DNA of 64,000 nucleotides from an uncultured Pelagibacteraceae bacterium (GTDB taxonomy: Bacteria > Pseudomonadota > Alphaproteobacteria > Pelagibacterales > Pelagibacteraceae), in assembly GCA_902564245.1 (NCBI GenBank), contig CACFAF010000004.1, positions 16,754-80,753 of the forward strand, in the 5' to 3' direction. Shown here in pieces: positions 45,304 to 55,437 of this stretch. The translations under genes were made by a program, and so were the position numbers. The notes beneath the pieces are model-generated. The model was not told the DNA's origin. It worked only from the letters and a program-made list of their open reading frames with translations, and ran no database searches. Within the stretch, counting starts at the first letter, position 1. Each line of letters opens with the position of its first letter.

Positions 45304-46374
45304 ATGAGCAAAAAACCTATAATTTTAGGAATTGAATCAAGCTGTGATGAAACTGCAGCATCTATAATAACCGAAAATGATCAGGGATATCCTAAAATTT
45401 TATCCAATATTATATCCAGTCAAATTGATATTCATAAAGAATATGGAGGTGTTGTTCCAGAACTTGCAGCAAGATCCCATGTAGAAAAAATTGATTTGAT
45501 AACAAAAAAGGCTATTAATGAAAGTGGAAAAAAATTACAAGATATTGATGCAGTAGCTGCAACCGCTGGACCAGGTTTAATTGTTTGTTTATCAGTAGGT
45601 TTAAGTTTTGGAAAAACTTTAGCATCATCATTAGAGAAACCATTTATTGCTGTCAATCATTTGGAAGGTCATGCTTTAAGTCCTAAACTTGATACACAAT
45701 TGGATTATCCTTATTTGTTACTACTAATTTCGGGTGGACATACTCAGTTCCTAAGTGTGGAAGGATTAGAAAAATATAAAAGATTAGGTACAACTATTGA
45801 TGATGCTTTGGGAGAGGCATTTGACAAAACAGCTAAAATGATTGGTATTGAATTTCCTGGAGGTCCAAAAATTGAAGAATATGCTGATAAGGGAAATCCA
45901 AATAAATTTAAGTTACCGAAACCAATAATTAACAAAGGCGGATGTAATTTATCCTTTGCTGGACTAAAAACAGCAGTTTTAAAGATTGCAAAAAATATTA
46001 AATCTAAACAAGAAAAGTATGACTTAGCTGCATCTTTTCAAAAAACAATTGAGGAAATATTGTATATAAAAAGTAAAATAGCATTTAAAAGTTTTAAAAA
46101 TATTAATCCTAAATCTAATACTTTCGTTGTAGCTGGGGGAGTTGCTGCAAACAAAAAAATCAGAAGAATCATATTGAAACTCTGTGAAGAAGAAAATTTT
46201 AATGCTATTTTTCCTGCTCAGGAGCTATGCGGTGATAATGCAGCGATGATAGCAATGGTTGGCTTAGAAAAATTTAAAAAAAAACAATTTAATAAATTAG
46301 ATTACCCAGCTAAACCAAGATGGCCTTTAGATGAAAATGCAATTTTTTTAAAAGGTGCTGGTATAAAATTTTAA
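45304..46374 (+). CDS. tsaD: tRNA N6-adenosine threonylcarbamoyltransferase TsaD
   Basis: It adds threonylcarbamoyl to A37 of ANN-reading tRNAs. The 356-residue ASKHA-fold protein has GIESSCDETAAS, the metal histidines H119 and H123 in NHLEGHALSP, LISGGHTQ, GTTIDDALGEAFDK and VAGGVAANKKIR. In many alphaproteobacteria gpsA follows tsaD; here an inverted epimerase gene does. Confidence 0.98.
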   Translation: MSKKPIILGIESSCDETAASIITENDQGYPKILSNIISSQIDIHKEYGGVVPELAARSHVEKIDLITKKAINESGKKLQDIDAVAATAGPGLIVCLSVGLSFGKTLASSLEKPFIAVNHLEGHALSPKLDTQLDYPYLLLLISGGHTQFLSVEGLEKYKRLGTTIDDALGEAFDKTAKMIGIEFPGGPKIEEYADKGNPNKFKLPKPIINKGGCNLSFAGLKTAVLKIAKNIKSKQEKYDLAASFQKTIEEILYIKSKIAFKSFKNINPKSNTFVVAGGVAANKKIRRIILKLCEEENFNAIFPAQELCGDNAAMIAMVGLEKFKKKQFNKLDYPAKPRWPLDENAIFLKGAGIKF

Positions 46375-46375
46375 A

Positions 46376-47308
46376 TTAAATTGAATTATAAAGTTTTCTT
46401 ACTAATCTATTTCCAAATATCTTGGGTTTCCATTTCCATTTTTTTAATAAATTATTTGTTTTTGAAATTGAAATTGAAATATCTTTTTCTTCTTTTTTTC
46501 TATAAAGAGATTTATCTATTTTTATAAAATTTTTAAAGTCAATTTTTTTAATTTGTAAAATACTTTTAATCATATCTTTTACCAAATATTTTTTTCCAGT
46601 TCCAAAAACAATATCTTGTGGTTTTAAATTTGCTGCATAAAAAACACCTTGCATAATTTCAGGTGCCCAACAAAAATCTCTTTTTGAATAAATATTTCCT
46701 AATTTTAAGAATCTAATTTTCTTATATTTAACAAAATCACAAACTTTATTTAATAAAAAACTTTTTGCTTTAAGGGGAGACTCAATATTCATAAAAATTA
46801 AACTATAACAATTAACTCCTTTTTTTCTAAAATTTTTTACTGCCTTAAATGCATCGATTTGTGATTTGATATATGGGCTAGTTGGATTTTGAAATTTTAG
46901 TTTTGGTCTTAAACCACCTTTAAAAAGTTTAAATATATATGCACTATTAGCTTTAAAAAATTTTATCTCTGATTTAGTTTCTTTTAAAACCTCTAAAAAA
47001 TATTTAGCACCAATAAAATTAGAATTTTTTGTTTCTTTTACTTTTTTATAACTTTTAGCCAGAGAACTTTGACCAGCAAAATAATAAATGATTTGAGGAT
47101 TAATTAATTTTATTTTTTTCTTTATATCTTTTTTACTCAAAATATCTAATTTTAAAAAACTAATCTTTTTTTTAATTTTAAGATATTCATAATTTTTATA
47201 ATTCTTTTTTTTGAATCTACTTGTTACGAAAACTTTATGACCAAATTTTAGATAAATTTCTGATAAATATGCTCCCAAAACTCCTGTTCCAATTATTAAA
47301 ACTTTCAT
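46376..47308 (-). CDS. NAD-dependent epimerase/dehydratase, GDP-mannose dehydratase-like
   Basis: An extended SDR of 310 residues, very rich in Lys, Phe and Ile. The nucleotide motif is GTGVLGAYLSE near the N-terminus; the catalytic Tyr-x3-Lys is probably SPYIKSQIDAF; KRDFCWAPEIMQGVF and GTGKKYLVKDMI match the GDP-mannose 4,6-dehydratase pattern. It may serve surface-sugar synthesis. It is alone on its strand between tsaD and the EVE gene, and looks more AT-rich than both. Confidence 0.8.
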   Translation of the reverse strand: MKVLIIGTGVLGAYLSEIYLKFGHKVFVTSRFKKKNYKNYEYLKIKKKISFLKLDILSKKDIKKKIKLINPQIIYYFAGQSSLAKSYKKVKETKNSNFIGAKYFLEVLKETKSEIKFFKANSAYIFKLFKGGLRPKLKFQNPTSPYIKSQIDAFKAVKNFRKKGVNCYSLIFMNIESPLKAKSFLLNKVCDFVKYKKIRFLKLGNIYSKRDFCWAPEIMQGVFYAANLKPQDIVFGTGKKYLVKDMIKSILQIKKIDFKNFIKIDKSLYRKKEEKDISISISKTNNLLKKWKWKPKIFGNRLVRKLYNSI

Positions 47309-47389
47309 TTTTTTATTTTTTAAATATATAATTTAAATATACATTTTGAATATATAATAATAAAAAATTCTATGAACAAAAAATAGACT

Positions 47390-47800
47390 ATGTATTGGTT
47401 ATTAAAATCAGAACCAAACGTCTGGTCCATTGATCAACAAAAAAAGGCAGGTCCAAAAGGAGCTACTTGGGATGGTGTCAGAAATTTTCAAGCAGCAAAT
47501 AATTTAAAAAAAATGAATAAAGGTGATCTTTGTTTTTTTTATCACTCAAACATAGGCAAAGAGATTGTAGGAATAGTTGAGGTTATTAAAGAGTCTTTTT
47601 TAGACAAATCAGATCAAAAAAAGAGATTTGTAGCTGTTAGAGTTAGATTTAAAGAAAAATTTAAAAAAAAGGTTACGCTTGAAGATATTAAAAAAAACAA
47701 GGCTCTTAGCCATTTATCACTTATAAAACAAAGTAGATTATCGGTTATGCCAATAGACACTAAAAGCTGGAAAATTATTTATAAGATGAGTAATATTTAA
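47390..47800 (+). CDS. EVE domain protein
   Basis: A 136-residue stand-alone EVE (PUA-like) protein: MYWLLKSEPNVWSIDQ, TWDGVRNFQAANNLKKM, GDLCFFYHSN and VGIVEVIKE. EVE domains bind modified bases in DNA or RNA. In alphaproteobacteria this gene often follows tsaD and gpsA. It lies ten bases before acs. Confidence 0.92.
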   Translation: MYWLLKSEPNVWSIDQQKKAGPKGATWDGVRNFQAANNLKKMNKGDLCFFYHSNIGKEIVGIVEVIKESFLDKSDQKKRFVAVRVRFKEKFKKKVTLEDIKKNKALSHLSLIKQSRLSVMPIDTKSWKIIYKMSNI

Positions 47801-47810
47801 ATAAAAATTA

Positions 47811-49853
47811 ATGCCAAAAAAAAAATCCAAATCTAAAAAGAAAATAAGAAGAAAAACCAAGCCTAAATATAAAATTAAAAAAAAGAAAAAAAATAAAATA
47901 AAAGTAAAAGAAAATAGTCAAGAATTAATCATAAAAACAAAATCTGATTGGATTAAAAAGGCTCAAGTAAATAAGTCAGAGTATGAAAAAAAATATAATT
48001 TATCTATAAGAAAAAATGATGAATTTTGGAAAAAAGAAGGAAAAAGAATTTCATGGATTAAACCATATAAAAAAATTAAAAATGTTAAATACAGTAAAGA
48101 AGAAGTTCGAATCAAATGGTATGAGGACGGAACTTTAAATGCTTCAGCAAATTGTATTGATAGACATCTAAAAGATAAAAAAGATAAAACTGCAATTATA
48201 TGGGTTGGAGATGATCCTAAAGACACTAAAAAAATTTCCTATAAACAATTACATAAAGAAGTTTCAAAAACTGCTAATGGATTAAGAGAACTTGGAATTA
48301 AAAAAGGTGACAGAGTTACAATTTATTTAACTATGATACCAGAGTTAGCTATAACTATGTTAGCTTGCGCAAGAATTGGTGCAATTCACTCAATTATATT
48401 TGGAGGCTTTTCAGCTGAGTCGATTGCTGGAAGAATTGATGATTGTGAATCAGATTATGTTATTACTGCTGATGAAGGTTTAAGAGGTGGAAAAATAATT
48501 CCACTTAAAGATATAATCGATGAAGCTCTTTCTAAATGTCGTAATATCAAAAAATGTATAGTAGTAAAAAGGACTGGAAATTATATTAATTGGGTTTCTG
48601 AAAGAGATGTTTGGTACGAAGATATAATTAAAAAAGCATCAAACCATTGTGAACCAGAAGAAATGAGCGCTGAAGATCCTCTTTTCATTCTATATACATC
48701 AGGATCAACAGGAAAACCGAAGGGTGTACTTCATACTACAGGTGGTTATTTAGTTTATGCATCAATGACACACCAATATATTTTTAATTATAAACCTAAT
48801 GATGTTTATTGGTGTACGGCTGATATTGGTTGGGTGACAGGACATAGTTATATAATTTATGGTCCACTTGCTAATGGTGCTACAACAATAATGTATGAAG
48901 GTATTCCAACTTATCCAGATAGTTCTAGATGGTGGCAAATAATAGATAAATTTAAGGTAAACATCTTTTACACAGCTCCTACAGCAATTAGAGCATTAAT
49001 GAGAGAAGGAGATAAACCAGTCAAAAAAACATCTAGAAAATCATTAAAATTACTTGGAACTGTTGGAGAGCCTATAAACCCTGAGGCTTGGATGTGGTAT
49101 TACAAAGTAGTTGGAGATTCAAAATCACCTATTGTAGATACCTGGTGGCAAACTGAGACTGGTGGAATATTAATTAGTCCTCAAACTGGAGCTATAAATT
49201 TAAAACCTGGTTCAGCAACTAAACCATTTTATGGAATTAAACCAGTAATAGTTGATGAAAAAGGCAATACCTTAAAAGGAGAATGTGAAGGAAGATTATG
49301 TATTGCACAATCTTGGCCTGGCCAAATGAGAACTGTTTATGGTGACCATCAAAGATTTATTGATACTTATTTTTCACAATTTGATGGAAAATATTTTACA
49401 GGTGATGGATGTAGAAGAGACAAAGATGGTTACTATTGGATTACAGGCAGAGTAGATGATGTAATTATTGTTTCTGGACATAATTTAGGAACTGCTGAAA
49501 TTGAAAGTGCTTTTGTTGCTCATCCAAAAGTTGCAGAAGCTGCAGTAGTTGGCTATCCACATGACATAAAGGGTAATGGATTATATTGTTATGTAACTTT
49601 AAATGTTGGAGAAAAAGAAGATGGAGATCTAGAAAGAGAATTAAAACTATGGGTTAGAAAACAAATTGGTCCATTAGCTACTCCAGACTTTATACATTTT
49701 TCTCCAGGATTACCCAAAACTAGATCTGGAAAAATTATGAGAAGAATACTCAGAAAGATTGCGGCTAATCAACATGACCAGTTAGGAGATACAACTACTC
49801 TTGCTGATCCAAGTGTAGTGCAAAGTTTAGTTGATAATAGAAAAAATACTTAA
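47811..49853 (+). CDS. acs: Acetyl-CoA synthetase with lysine-rich N-terminal extension
   Basis: Activates acetate to acetyl-CoA via acetyl-AMP. The core shows [36 protein letters not shown] and the C-terminal acetylatable lysine K641 in RSGKIMRR. At 680 residues it exceeds the usual ~650; the first 35 or so are almost entirely Lys/Arg/Ser before the normal N-terminal [10 protein letters not shown]. No good ribosome site precedes the ATG, but no better start is visible downstream. It probably works with the symporter genes 1 kb away. Confidence 0.96.
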   Translation: MPKKKSKSKKKIRRKTKPKYKIKKKKKNKIKVKENSQELIIKTKSDWIKKAQVNKSEYEKKYNLSIRKNDEFWKKEGKRISWIKPYKKIKNVKYSKEEVRIKWYEDGTLNASANCIDRHLKDKKDKTAIIWVGDDPKDTKKISYKQLHKEVSKTANGLRELGIKKGDRVTIYLTMIPELAITMLACARIGAIHSIIFGGFSAESIAGRIDDCESDYVITADEGLRGGKIIPLKDIIDEALSKCRNIKKCIVVKRTGNYINWVSERDVWYEDIIKKASNHCEPEEMSAEDPLFILYTSGSTGKPKGVLHTTGGYLVYASMTHQYIFNYKPNDVYWCTADIGWVTGHSYIIYGPLANGATTIMYEGIPTYPDSSRWWQIIDKFKVNIFYTAPTAIRALMREGDKPVKKTSRKSLKLLGTVGEPINPEAWMWYYKVVGDSKSPIVDTWWQTETGGILISPQTGAINLKPGSATKPFYGIKPVIVDEKGNTLKGECEGRLCIAQSWPGQMRTVYGDHQRFIDTYFSQFDGKYFTGDGCRRDKDGYYWITGRVDDVIIVSGHNLGTAEIESAFVAHPKVAEAAVVGYPHDIKGNGLYCYVTLNVGEKEDGDLERELKLWVRKQIGPLATPDFIHFSPGLPKTRSGKIMRRILRKIAANQHDQLGDTTTLADPSVVQSLVDNRKNT

Positions 49854-50476
49854 AAACTTATTAACTTTTTAAACTCTTCTTTAATATTATCCCATTTTAA
49901 GATCATAGAATTCAAAACGATTTTTCTATCTAAAGTTTTTAATTCATCCGCTATTGGAGCCCATTCGTAAAGTGTTAAAGCACTTTCATTAAATGGCCAA
50001 GTATTATAATAAGTTTGCCAGTCTACTTTTTTAAGTCTATCATTAAATTTTTCTTTACCTTTAATAATAATATCTTCAGGCATGCCGTTATGAATCTCAC
50101 TATTTAAAATTTCGTTATAAATATCATGTGCTTTATTAGTGTCTTTGTAGTTGATAAAAACATTTAAGTAAGAAAAACTATATAAAGTGAGATCTTGTAA
50201 TGCTACTGAATAAATATTCCATTTCGCTTTATTTATTGATGACAACAATACTTCATTATCAAAATGCAATACATATTTAGTACCCATTCTTGTTTTTAAA
50301 TAATTGTATAGTGTTACTTGTGATACCCAAGCGGATTTTTTTTGAATAAAAGATTTAAGATCATCAATATTTTTAATTTTTTTTTTTGGTAATACTGATT
50401 TAAAAAGACCTAAAAAGTAAACTTTGAAGTCTTCTAACTTTATATCTTTTAGATTGAATTTGTATTTTAAAGTCAT
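49850..50476 (-). CDS. Conserved hypothetical protein
   Basis: A 208-residue soluble protein, rich in Lys, Tyr and Trp, without signal peptide or membrane segments. Segments such as [20 protein letters not shown] and [14 protein letters not shown] feel conserved in alphaproteobacteria, but I cannot name a family. Its 3' end overlaps acs by four bases and it is divergent from the symporter operon. Confidence 0.75.
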   Translation of the reverse strand: MTLKYKFNLKDIKLEDFKVYFLGLFKSVLPKKKIKNIDDLKSFIQKKSAWVSQVTLYNYLKTRMGTKYVLHFDNEVLLSSINKAKWNIYSVALQDLTLYSFSYLNVFINYKDTNKAHDIYNEILNSEIHNGMPEDIIIKGKEKFNDRLKKVDWQTYYNTWPFNESALTLYEWAPIADELKTLDRKIVLNSMILKWDNIKEEFKKLISF

Positions 50477-50581
50477 TTCTCTAGTAATAGTTGTTTTATA
50501 ATATAAAAAGCACCATTTTTGCAGTATTTTTTGGGGTTTAAATCTTGCTCATTATGGGTATGCTTCGCTTTTTTAACCTAT

Positions 50582-50588
50582 AGGGAGG
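50582..50588 (+). promoter_or_regulatory. Strong ribosome binding site of the symporter operon
   Basis: AGGGAGG lies six bases before the ATG at 50595, one of the strongest such sites in the window, suggesting high expression. The 118-base gap before it holds a TATAAT-like box at 50497-50502 but no convincing -35 element. Confidence 0.65.
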
Positions 50589-50594
50589 AAAAAA

Positions 50595-50858
50595 ATGTCA
50601 AATAAAGAAAAACACTGGGAAAAGACTAGAGGATTGCTATTTGTAACATTAGCAATATGGTTTGTTTTCTCAATTGGCATCTTTTTTTTCGGAGCCGAGA
50701 TGGAAGCATCTAGTTTTAGACCTTTTGGATATCCATTGTCGTACTACATGACATGTCAAGGGTCACTTGGAATTTTTGTAATATTAATTTTTTGGTTTGC
50801 AGGAAGACAAGAAAAGATAGATGAAGAATTTGGCTTTACTGAAAGAGAGGATAGCTAA
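50595..50858 (+). CDS. DUF4212 sodium/substrate symporter small subunit
   Basis: An 87-residue protein with two membrane helices (about 16-36 and 52-70): ARGLL-like TRGLLFVTLAIWFVFSIGIF, then FPLSYYM-like GYPLSYYMTCQGSLG, and a charged C-terminus. DUF4212 partners large SSS-family symporters of the VC_2705 type. Its stop overlaps the next start (TAATG). Confidence 0.92.
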   Translation: MSNKEKHWEKTRGLLFVTLAIWFVFSIGIFFFGAEMEASSFRPFGYPLSYYMTCQGSLGIFVILIFWFAGRQEKIDEEFGFTEREDS

Positions 50859-52678
50859 TGATTAAAGGTAAATTTATAGATAACTTACCAAAAGTTTATG
50901 GAATATACACTGGGGGATTCCTAGTATTCATAATTTTAATGGCGATCGCAGAACAAGCTGGAATGTCAGCAAAGATGATAGGTATCTTTTTTGTTTCTTT
51001 CACAGTTGCAATATATGCTATTATTGGTTACTTATCTCGAACTCTTCAAGTAGACGCTTACTACGTAGCAGGAAGACAAGTTCCAACTGTATTTAACGGA
51101 ATGGCTACTGCAGCAGACTGGATGTCTGGTGCATCTTTCGTTGCAATGGCAGGTGGTATCTATTTTAAGGGTTATGGTTACATGGCACTTTTAGTTGGAT
51201 GGACAGGTGGTTACGTTTTAGTAGCTTCTTTGTTAGCACCATATTTAAGAAAATTTGGTTGTTATACAGTTCCAGACTTCATTGGTACTAGATACGGTGG
51301 TAACGCGGCAAGACTATCTGCGGTATTAGTTTTAACAGTAGCATCTTTTACATATGTGACTGCACAAATTAATGCAACAGGAACAATTGCTTCTGTAGCA
51401 TTGGATATTCCTTTCGGAATAGCTGTGTACGTTGGATTAGCAAGTATATTACTATGTTCAATGTTAGGTGGAATGAGAGCAGTTACTTGGACGCAAGTTG
51501 CACAATATATCGTTTTAATTATTGCATACTTGTTACCAGTATTCTGGATTAGTAATAAAATGGGCGCTGGTGTCTTCCCACATTTAATGTTGGCAGATGA
51601 AGTGGCTAGAATTGCTGAACTTGAAAGTCAATTTGGATTAGGATCAGTTAAAAACTCTGCAGCTGACTTAGCTACAGTTCCTAAAGGATTAGCTGGTATA
51701 ACTAAAGCTCACTCGGAAGTTAATACAACTCCTTGGAAATTTATTTCATTAGCGGTTTGTATGATGGCTGGAACAGCTTCATTACCACACGTTATGATGA
51801 GATACTTTACTACTCCAAGTGTAAAAACTGCTAGAAGATCAGTAGGTTGGTCATTATTCTTTATATTCCTACTTTACTCTTCTGCACCGATGTTAGCTAC
51901 ACTGTCAAAACTTTCATTGATTGATCCATCACTTCCAACAGGAATTATTGGTAAGTCAATAGCAGAAGTTCAATCGATAGACTGGTATCAAAACTGGAAC
52001 CAAGCGAACTTAATGTTTGTAAGCGACTTTAACGGAAATGGAACTCTAGAATTAAATGAGTTTTTCATGGGAGGTAAAGCTGTAGTATTAGCTACTCCAG
52101 AGATAGCTGGATTACCTTATGTAATCTCAGGTCTAGTTGCTGCTGGAGGTATGGCTGCTGCCATGTCAACAGCTGATGGTTTAGTTTTAGCAATTGCAAA
52201 TGCTTTATCTCATGACTTGTACTACAAGATCATTGACCCTAAAGCTGAGACTGCAAAAAGATTAATTGTTGCAAGGGTTTTACTTGTAATAATTGGTTTT
52301 GCTGGAGCAACTATTGCTGCTCTTGAGATCCAAGGTATCTTAGGTTCAGTTATCTGGGCTTTTGACTTTGCGATGTCAGGACTATTCTTCCCACTTGTAC
52401 TAGGTGTATGGTGGAAGAGAGCAAATGCACCAGGTGCTGTTGCAGGAATGCTACTAGGATTAGCTTCAGGTACTGCGTATCTAATTTGGGTACGTACAGG
52501 TGGAGCTGGGTTCTGGGGTATAACTCAACTTACATTCGGAATAGTTGGATCATTGGTTAGTTTAGTATCTATGATTGTTGTTAGTTTGATGACAGCAGAA
52601 CCAGATGCAGCTACTCAAAAGATGGTTGACGAAGTACGAGTACCTTCAGGTAAAACGGTACTTGGAAAACAACACTAA
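50858..52678 (+). CDS. Sodium:solute symporter (SSS family, ActP-like, VC_2705 type) with EF-hand-like loop
   Basis: A 606-residue transporter with 13 or so membrane segments. DAYYVAGRQVPTVFNGMATA, ADWMSGASF, the YVTAQINATG region and AAAMSTADGLVLAIANALSHD are typical of ActP-like acetate/monocarboxylate carriers. Between two membrane segments lies DFNGNGTLELNE (390-401), a good match to a calcium-binding EF-hand loop. With acs nearby, acetate or a similar acid is a likely substrate. A clear terminator follows. Confidence 0.93.
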   Translation: MIKGKFIDNLPKVYGIYTGGFLVFIILMAIAEQAGMSAKMIGIFFVSFTVAIYAIIGYLSRTLQVDAYYVAGRQVPTVFNGMATAADWMSGASFVAMAGGIYFKGYGYMALLVGWTGGYVLVASLLAPYLRKFGCYTVPDFIGTRYGGNAARLSAVLVLTVASFTYVTAQINATGTIASVALDIPFGIAVYVGLASILLCSMLGGMRAVTWTQVAQYIVLIIAYLLPVFWISNKMGAGVFPHLMLADEVARIAELESQFGLGSVKNSAADLATVPKGLAGITKAHSEVNTTPWKFISLAVCMMAGTASLPHVMMRYFTTPSVKTARRSVGWSLFFIFLLYSSAPMLATLSKLSLIDPSLPTGIIGKSIAEVQSIDWYQNWNQANLMFVSDFNGNGTLELNEFFMGGKAVVLATPEIAGLPYVISGLVAAGGMAAAMSTADGLVLAIANALSHDLYYKIIDPKAETAKRLIVARVLLVIIGFAGATIAALEIQGILGSVIWAFDFAMSGLFFPLVLGVWWKRANAPGAVAGMLLGLASGTAYLIWVRTGGAGFWGITQLTFGIVGSLVSLVSMIVVSLMTAEPDAATQKMVDEVRVPSGKTVLGKQH

Positions 52679-52693
52679 ATAATATCTAATTTT

Positions 52694-52719
52694 AAGGGGC
52701 GAAAATCTTCGCCCCTTTT
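52694..52719 (+). terminator. Intrinsic terminator after the symporter operon
   Basis: AAGGGGCGAA (52694-52703) pairs perfectly with TTCGCCCCTT (52708-52717) around a four-base loop and runs into T residues. This is a textbook hairpin 15 bases after the transporter stop. Confidence 0.92.
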
Positions 52720-52743
52720 AATTATTAAAAATCTTAAGTTTTT

Positions 52744-53094
52744 ATGTCAGCAAATTTTCATCCTTTAGTTTATGTAGTAGATTATATAATGGGTGTAATT
52801 ATGTGGACATTAATTGGTAGAGTAGCAATGAATATCTTCCAAAGAGAGGACTCTACCTTTTTTTTTATGAGAATTTTTGTTAAATTAACAGATCCATTTA
52901 TTAAATTATTCAAACCTTTAACACCTTCATTCATAATACAGCCAATAGTCCCACTATATGTAGCCTGGTTTTTTTATATGTTCAGATTTTATCTTATGCC
53001 TTATCTATTGGGATATTCTGTCATGGGAATGTTGTCTTTTCCTCTAGAAAGTGAGATTGCTAGAGAAATTTATCAAATTTTTGGTAAAAATTAA
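52744..53094 (+). CDS. YggT-like membrane protein
   Basis: Two to three hydrophobic segments in 116 residues: VDYIMGVIMWTLIGRVAMNIF, then MRIFVKLTDPFIKLFKPLTP, the L-TDP-hinge typical of the YggT family, and IVPLYVAWFFYMFRFYL. A second, distinct member of the family exists at 42,257. Role unknown. Confidence 0.78.
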   Translation: MSANFHPLVYVVDYIMGVIMWTLIGRVAMNIFQREDSTFFFMRIFVKLTDPFIKLFKPLTPSFIIQPIVPLYVAWFFYMFRFYLMPYLLGYSVMGMLSFPLESEIAREIYQIFGKN

Positions 53095-53137
53095 TTCAAA
53101 TTAAAAAATAAAATTGATACTACTAGTCTTGTAATCA

Positions 53138-53797
53138 ATGAAAAAAATATTAATTTCTCCGTCGATTTTATCTGCTGACTTTAGTCAATTAGGCATTGAA
53201 ATAAAGAGACTGGAGCAAAATGGTGCAGATATGATTCATGTTGATGTAATGGATGGACATTTTGTTCCAAACTTAACTATAGGTCCACCTGTAATAAAAG
53301 CTTTAAGAAATCATACAAGCTTACCTTTTGATGTTCACTTAATGATATCACCTGTACATAAATATATTAAAGACTTTGCTGAAGCAGGTGCAGATATAAT
53401 AACTATACATCCTGAAGCAACTGATGATTTAGATAAATCAATTAAACTCATCAAACATTTTAAAAAAAAAGTTGGAATTTCTCTAAACCCAGATACCAAA
53501 ATAGAAATTATTAAAGATTATTTAAGTGAGATAGATCTTGTTTTAGTAATGAGTGTTTATCCAGGTTTTGGAGGACAAAAATTTATACCAGAAATTTTAA
53601 AAAAGATTGAAAATTTAAAAAAAATAAAAGATGATAAAAATTTAAATTTTAATATCGAGGTAGATGGAGGAGTTAATTTTGACAATAGCAAATCCATAAT
53701 AAATGCGGGAGCAAATATTCTTGTTTCGGGCACTACAATTTTTAAAGATAATAATGGAGATATTAAAAAAAATATTGATACTTTAAAGACAATGTAA
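53138..53797 (+). CDS. rpe: Ribulose-phosphate 3-epimerase
   Basis: It interconverts ribulose 5-phosphate and xylulose 5-phosphate. The 219-residue TIM barrel has ISPSILSADFSQLG, HVDVMDGHFVPNLTIGP (metal and acid residues), FDVHLMI, VMSVYPGFGGQKFI and the phosphate loop VDGGVN and GANILVSGTTIF. Confidence 0.98.
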   Translation: MKKILISPSILSADFSQLGIEIKRLEQNGADMIHVDVMDGHFVPNLTIGPPVIKALRNHTSLPFDVHLMISPVHKYIKDFAEAGADIITIHPEATDDLDKSIKLIKHFKKKVGISLNPDTKIEIIKDYLSEIDLVLVMSVYPGFGGQKFIPEILKKIENLKKIKDDKNLNFNIEVDGGVNFDNSKSIINAGANILVSGTTIFKDNNGDIKKNIDTLKTM

Positions 53798-53802
53798 GGA
53801 TA

Positions 53803-55437
53803 ATGATTTTTAAAAATTCATTAAATTATTTAACTCAATTTTTTTTTTTCTTTACAAATAAAACCAGAAGCCTTTATTTAAATTCAAATATTTATAACAA
53901 AAAAATTTCTAAAATAAGAAATAAAAATTTAGAATATAAACCAAGCCCAAGTTTATTAGATTGTTTAATTAAATATAAAAAGAAAAAAATAAGTATAGAA
54001 GATTTTTCATTAAATTCAATTTGGGAAGAAAATAATTTTAAAGAGAAAGATTATAAAAAACTTCACAGCTTTTTTTGGTTATTTAGTTTAGATCTAAAGT
54101 CTTCAAAAAAAACAACCCAAAAAATTATTCTAAAATGGATAGAAAATAATCATAATTATAATTATAAAAACTGGGATATTGATATTTTATCAAAAAGAAT
54201 AATTGCCTGGATATCTAATTCCAAATTAACATATGAAGATTCAACTGACAGTTATAAGGAAAAATTTAATATAACTATTCAAAAACAAATTAATCATTTA
54301 ATAAATGAAATTCAAAGATCAGATTTGGTAGATGATAAAATGATAGGATGTACGGCTATAATATTAACTGGTCTATCATATAAAGATAAATCTAAATACT
54401 TGGACTTTGGTTTTAATTTATTAAAAAAAATAATAAAATTATCTCTAGACAATCACACTTTTCCAAAATCAAGAAGTTTAAGACAACTAAATTTTTATTT
54501 AAAATATTTTATATTAATTAGAGAGTGGTTAAAGGAATCTCAAACGGATATACCTGAATATATTGATGAAACTATATATTATTTAGGTCAAAGTTATTCG
54601 CTAATAAATCAAAATACTAAAGCAACTATACTTTTTAATGGAAATAATGAGTCTGATAATGAAGATTTTAATTTATACCTTTCAAGACTTGGCTACAAAT
54701 TTAAAAATGAAAGTAATGAAACTGGAGGTTATGCAGTTTTAAAAAATAAAAAGATAATGCTTGTAATGGATATTGGTGAAAGTCCAGAAAAAAAATTTTC
54801 ACATAATTATCAGTCTGGTTCTTTATCTTTTGAAATTATATCAAATGGTAAAAAATTAATAAGTAATTCTGGATATTTTCAAAATCATCAACATCAATTA
54901 AATAATGTTTCTAAATCTACAGCTACTCATAATACTTTAATAATTGACAATCAATCATCATGTAAGTTAAGAAAACAAGGAGATGGTTATTCAAGAATTG
55001 AACAGGGAATAAAAATACTAAAAAAAAAAATCATATATGAAAAAAACTACTGGAGTATAAATTCATCTCATGATGGTTATTTAAAAAATTATGGTATAAT
55101 ACATGATAGACAAATAGAATTTTATCCAGAAAAAAATAAAATTATTGGAAGAGACAACTTAATTAAAAAAAAAAATTTTAAAAGTTCAAATTTTGAAATA
55201 AGATTTCACTTACAACCTAATGCAAAAGTGATGAAAACTCAGGACAGTAAATCAATATTAATTGAAATTAATGATGAGGGTTGGAAATTTAGATGTGAAA
55301 ATGAAAAGTTTGAAATAGAAACAGGTTTATATTTTGGTAAAAAAAATTCTTATACTGAAAATCAAAATATTTTTATTTCTGGCATGACACAAAAAGAAAA
55401 TCAGACTATAAAATGGGAATTAATTAAAATTACATGA
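53803..55437 (+). CDS. Heparinase II/III family protein
   Basis: A 544-residue protein with an N-terminal helical region and a C-terminal beta domain carrying the family segment GYAVLKNKKIMLVMDIGE, AHAD-like HNYQSGSLSFEI and STATHNTLIIDNQ. In alphaproteobacteria this gene commonly sits between rpe/rsmB and purH; the polysaccharide target is unknown. It has no signal peptide that I can see. Ribosome site AAGGAT precedes the ATG, and it overlaps purH by four bases. Confidence 0.9.
   Translation: MIFKNSLNYLTQFFFFFTNKTRSLYLNSNIYNKKISKIRNKNLEYKPSPSLLDCLIKYKKKKISIEDFSLNSIWEENNFKEKDYKKLHSFFWLFSLDLKSSKKTTQKIILKWIENNHNYNYKNWDIDILSKRIIAWISNSKLTYEDSTDSYKEKFNITIQKQINHLINEIQRSDLVDDKMIGCTAIILTGLSYKDKSKYLDFGFNLLKKIIKLSLDNHTFPKSRSLRQLNFYLKYFILIREWLKESQTDIPEYIDETIYYLGQSYSLINQNTKATILFNGNNESDNEDFNLYLSRLGYKFKNESNETGGYAVLKNKKIMLVMDIGESPEKKFSHNYQSGSLSFEIISNGKKLISNSGYFQNHQHQLNNVSKSTATHNTLIIDNQSSCKLRKQGDGYSRIEQGIKILKKKIIYEKNYWSINSSHDGYLKNYGIIHDRQIEFYPEKNKIIGRDNLIKKKNFKSSNFEIRFHLQPNAKVMKTQDSKSILIEINDEGWKFRCENEKFEIETGLYFGKKNSYTENQNIFISGMTQKENQTIKWELIKIT

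Noticed and set aside
47811..47940. Separate small histone-like Lys-rich gene before acs
   Set aside because: The Lys-rich segment is in frame with acs with no stop between, so it is more simply an N-terminal extension.
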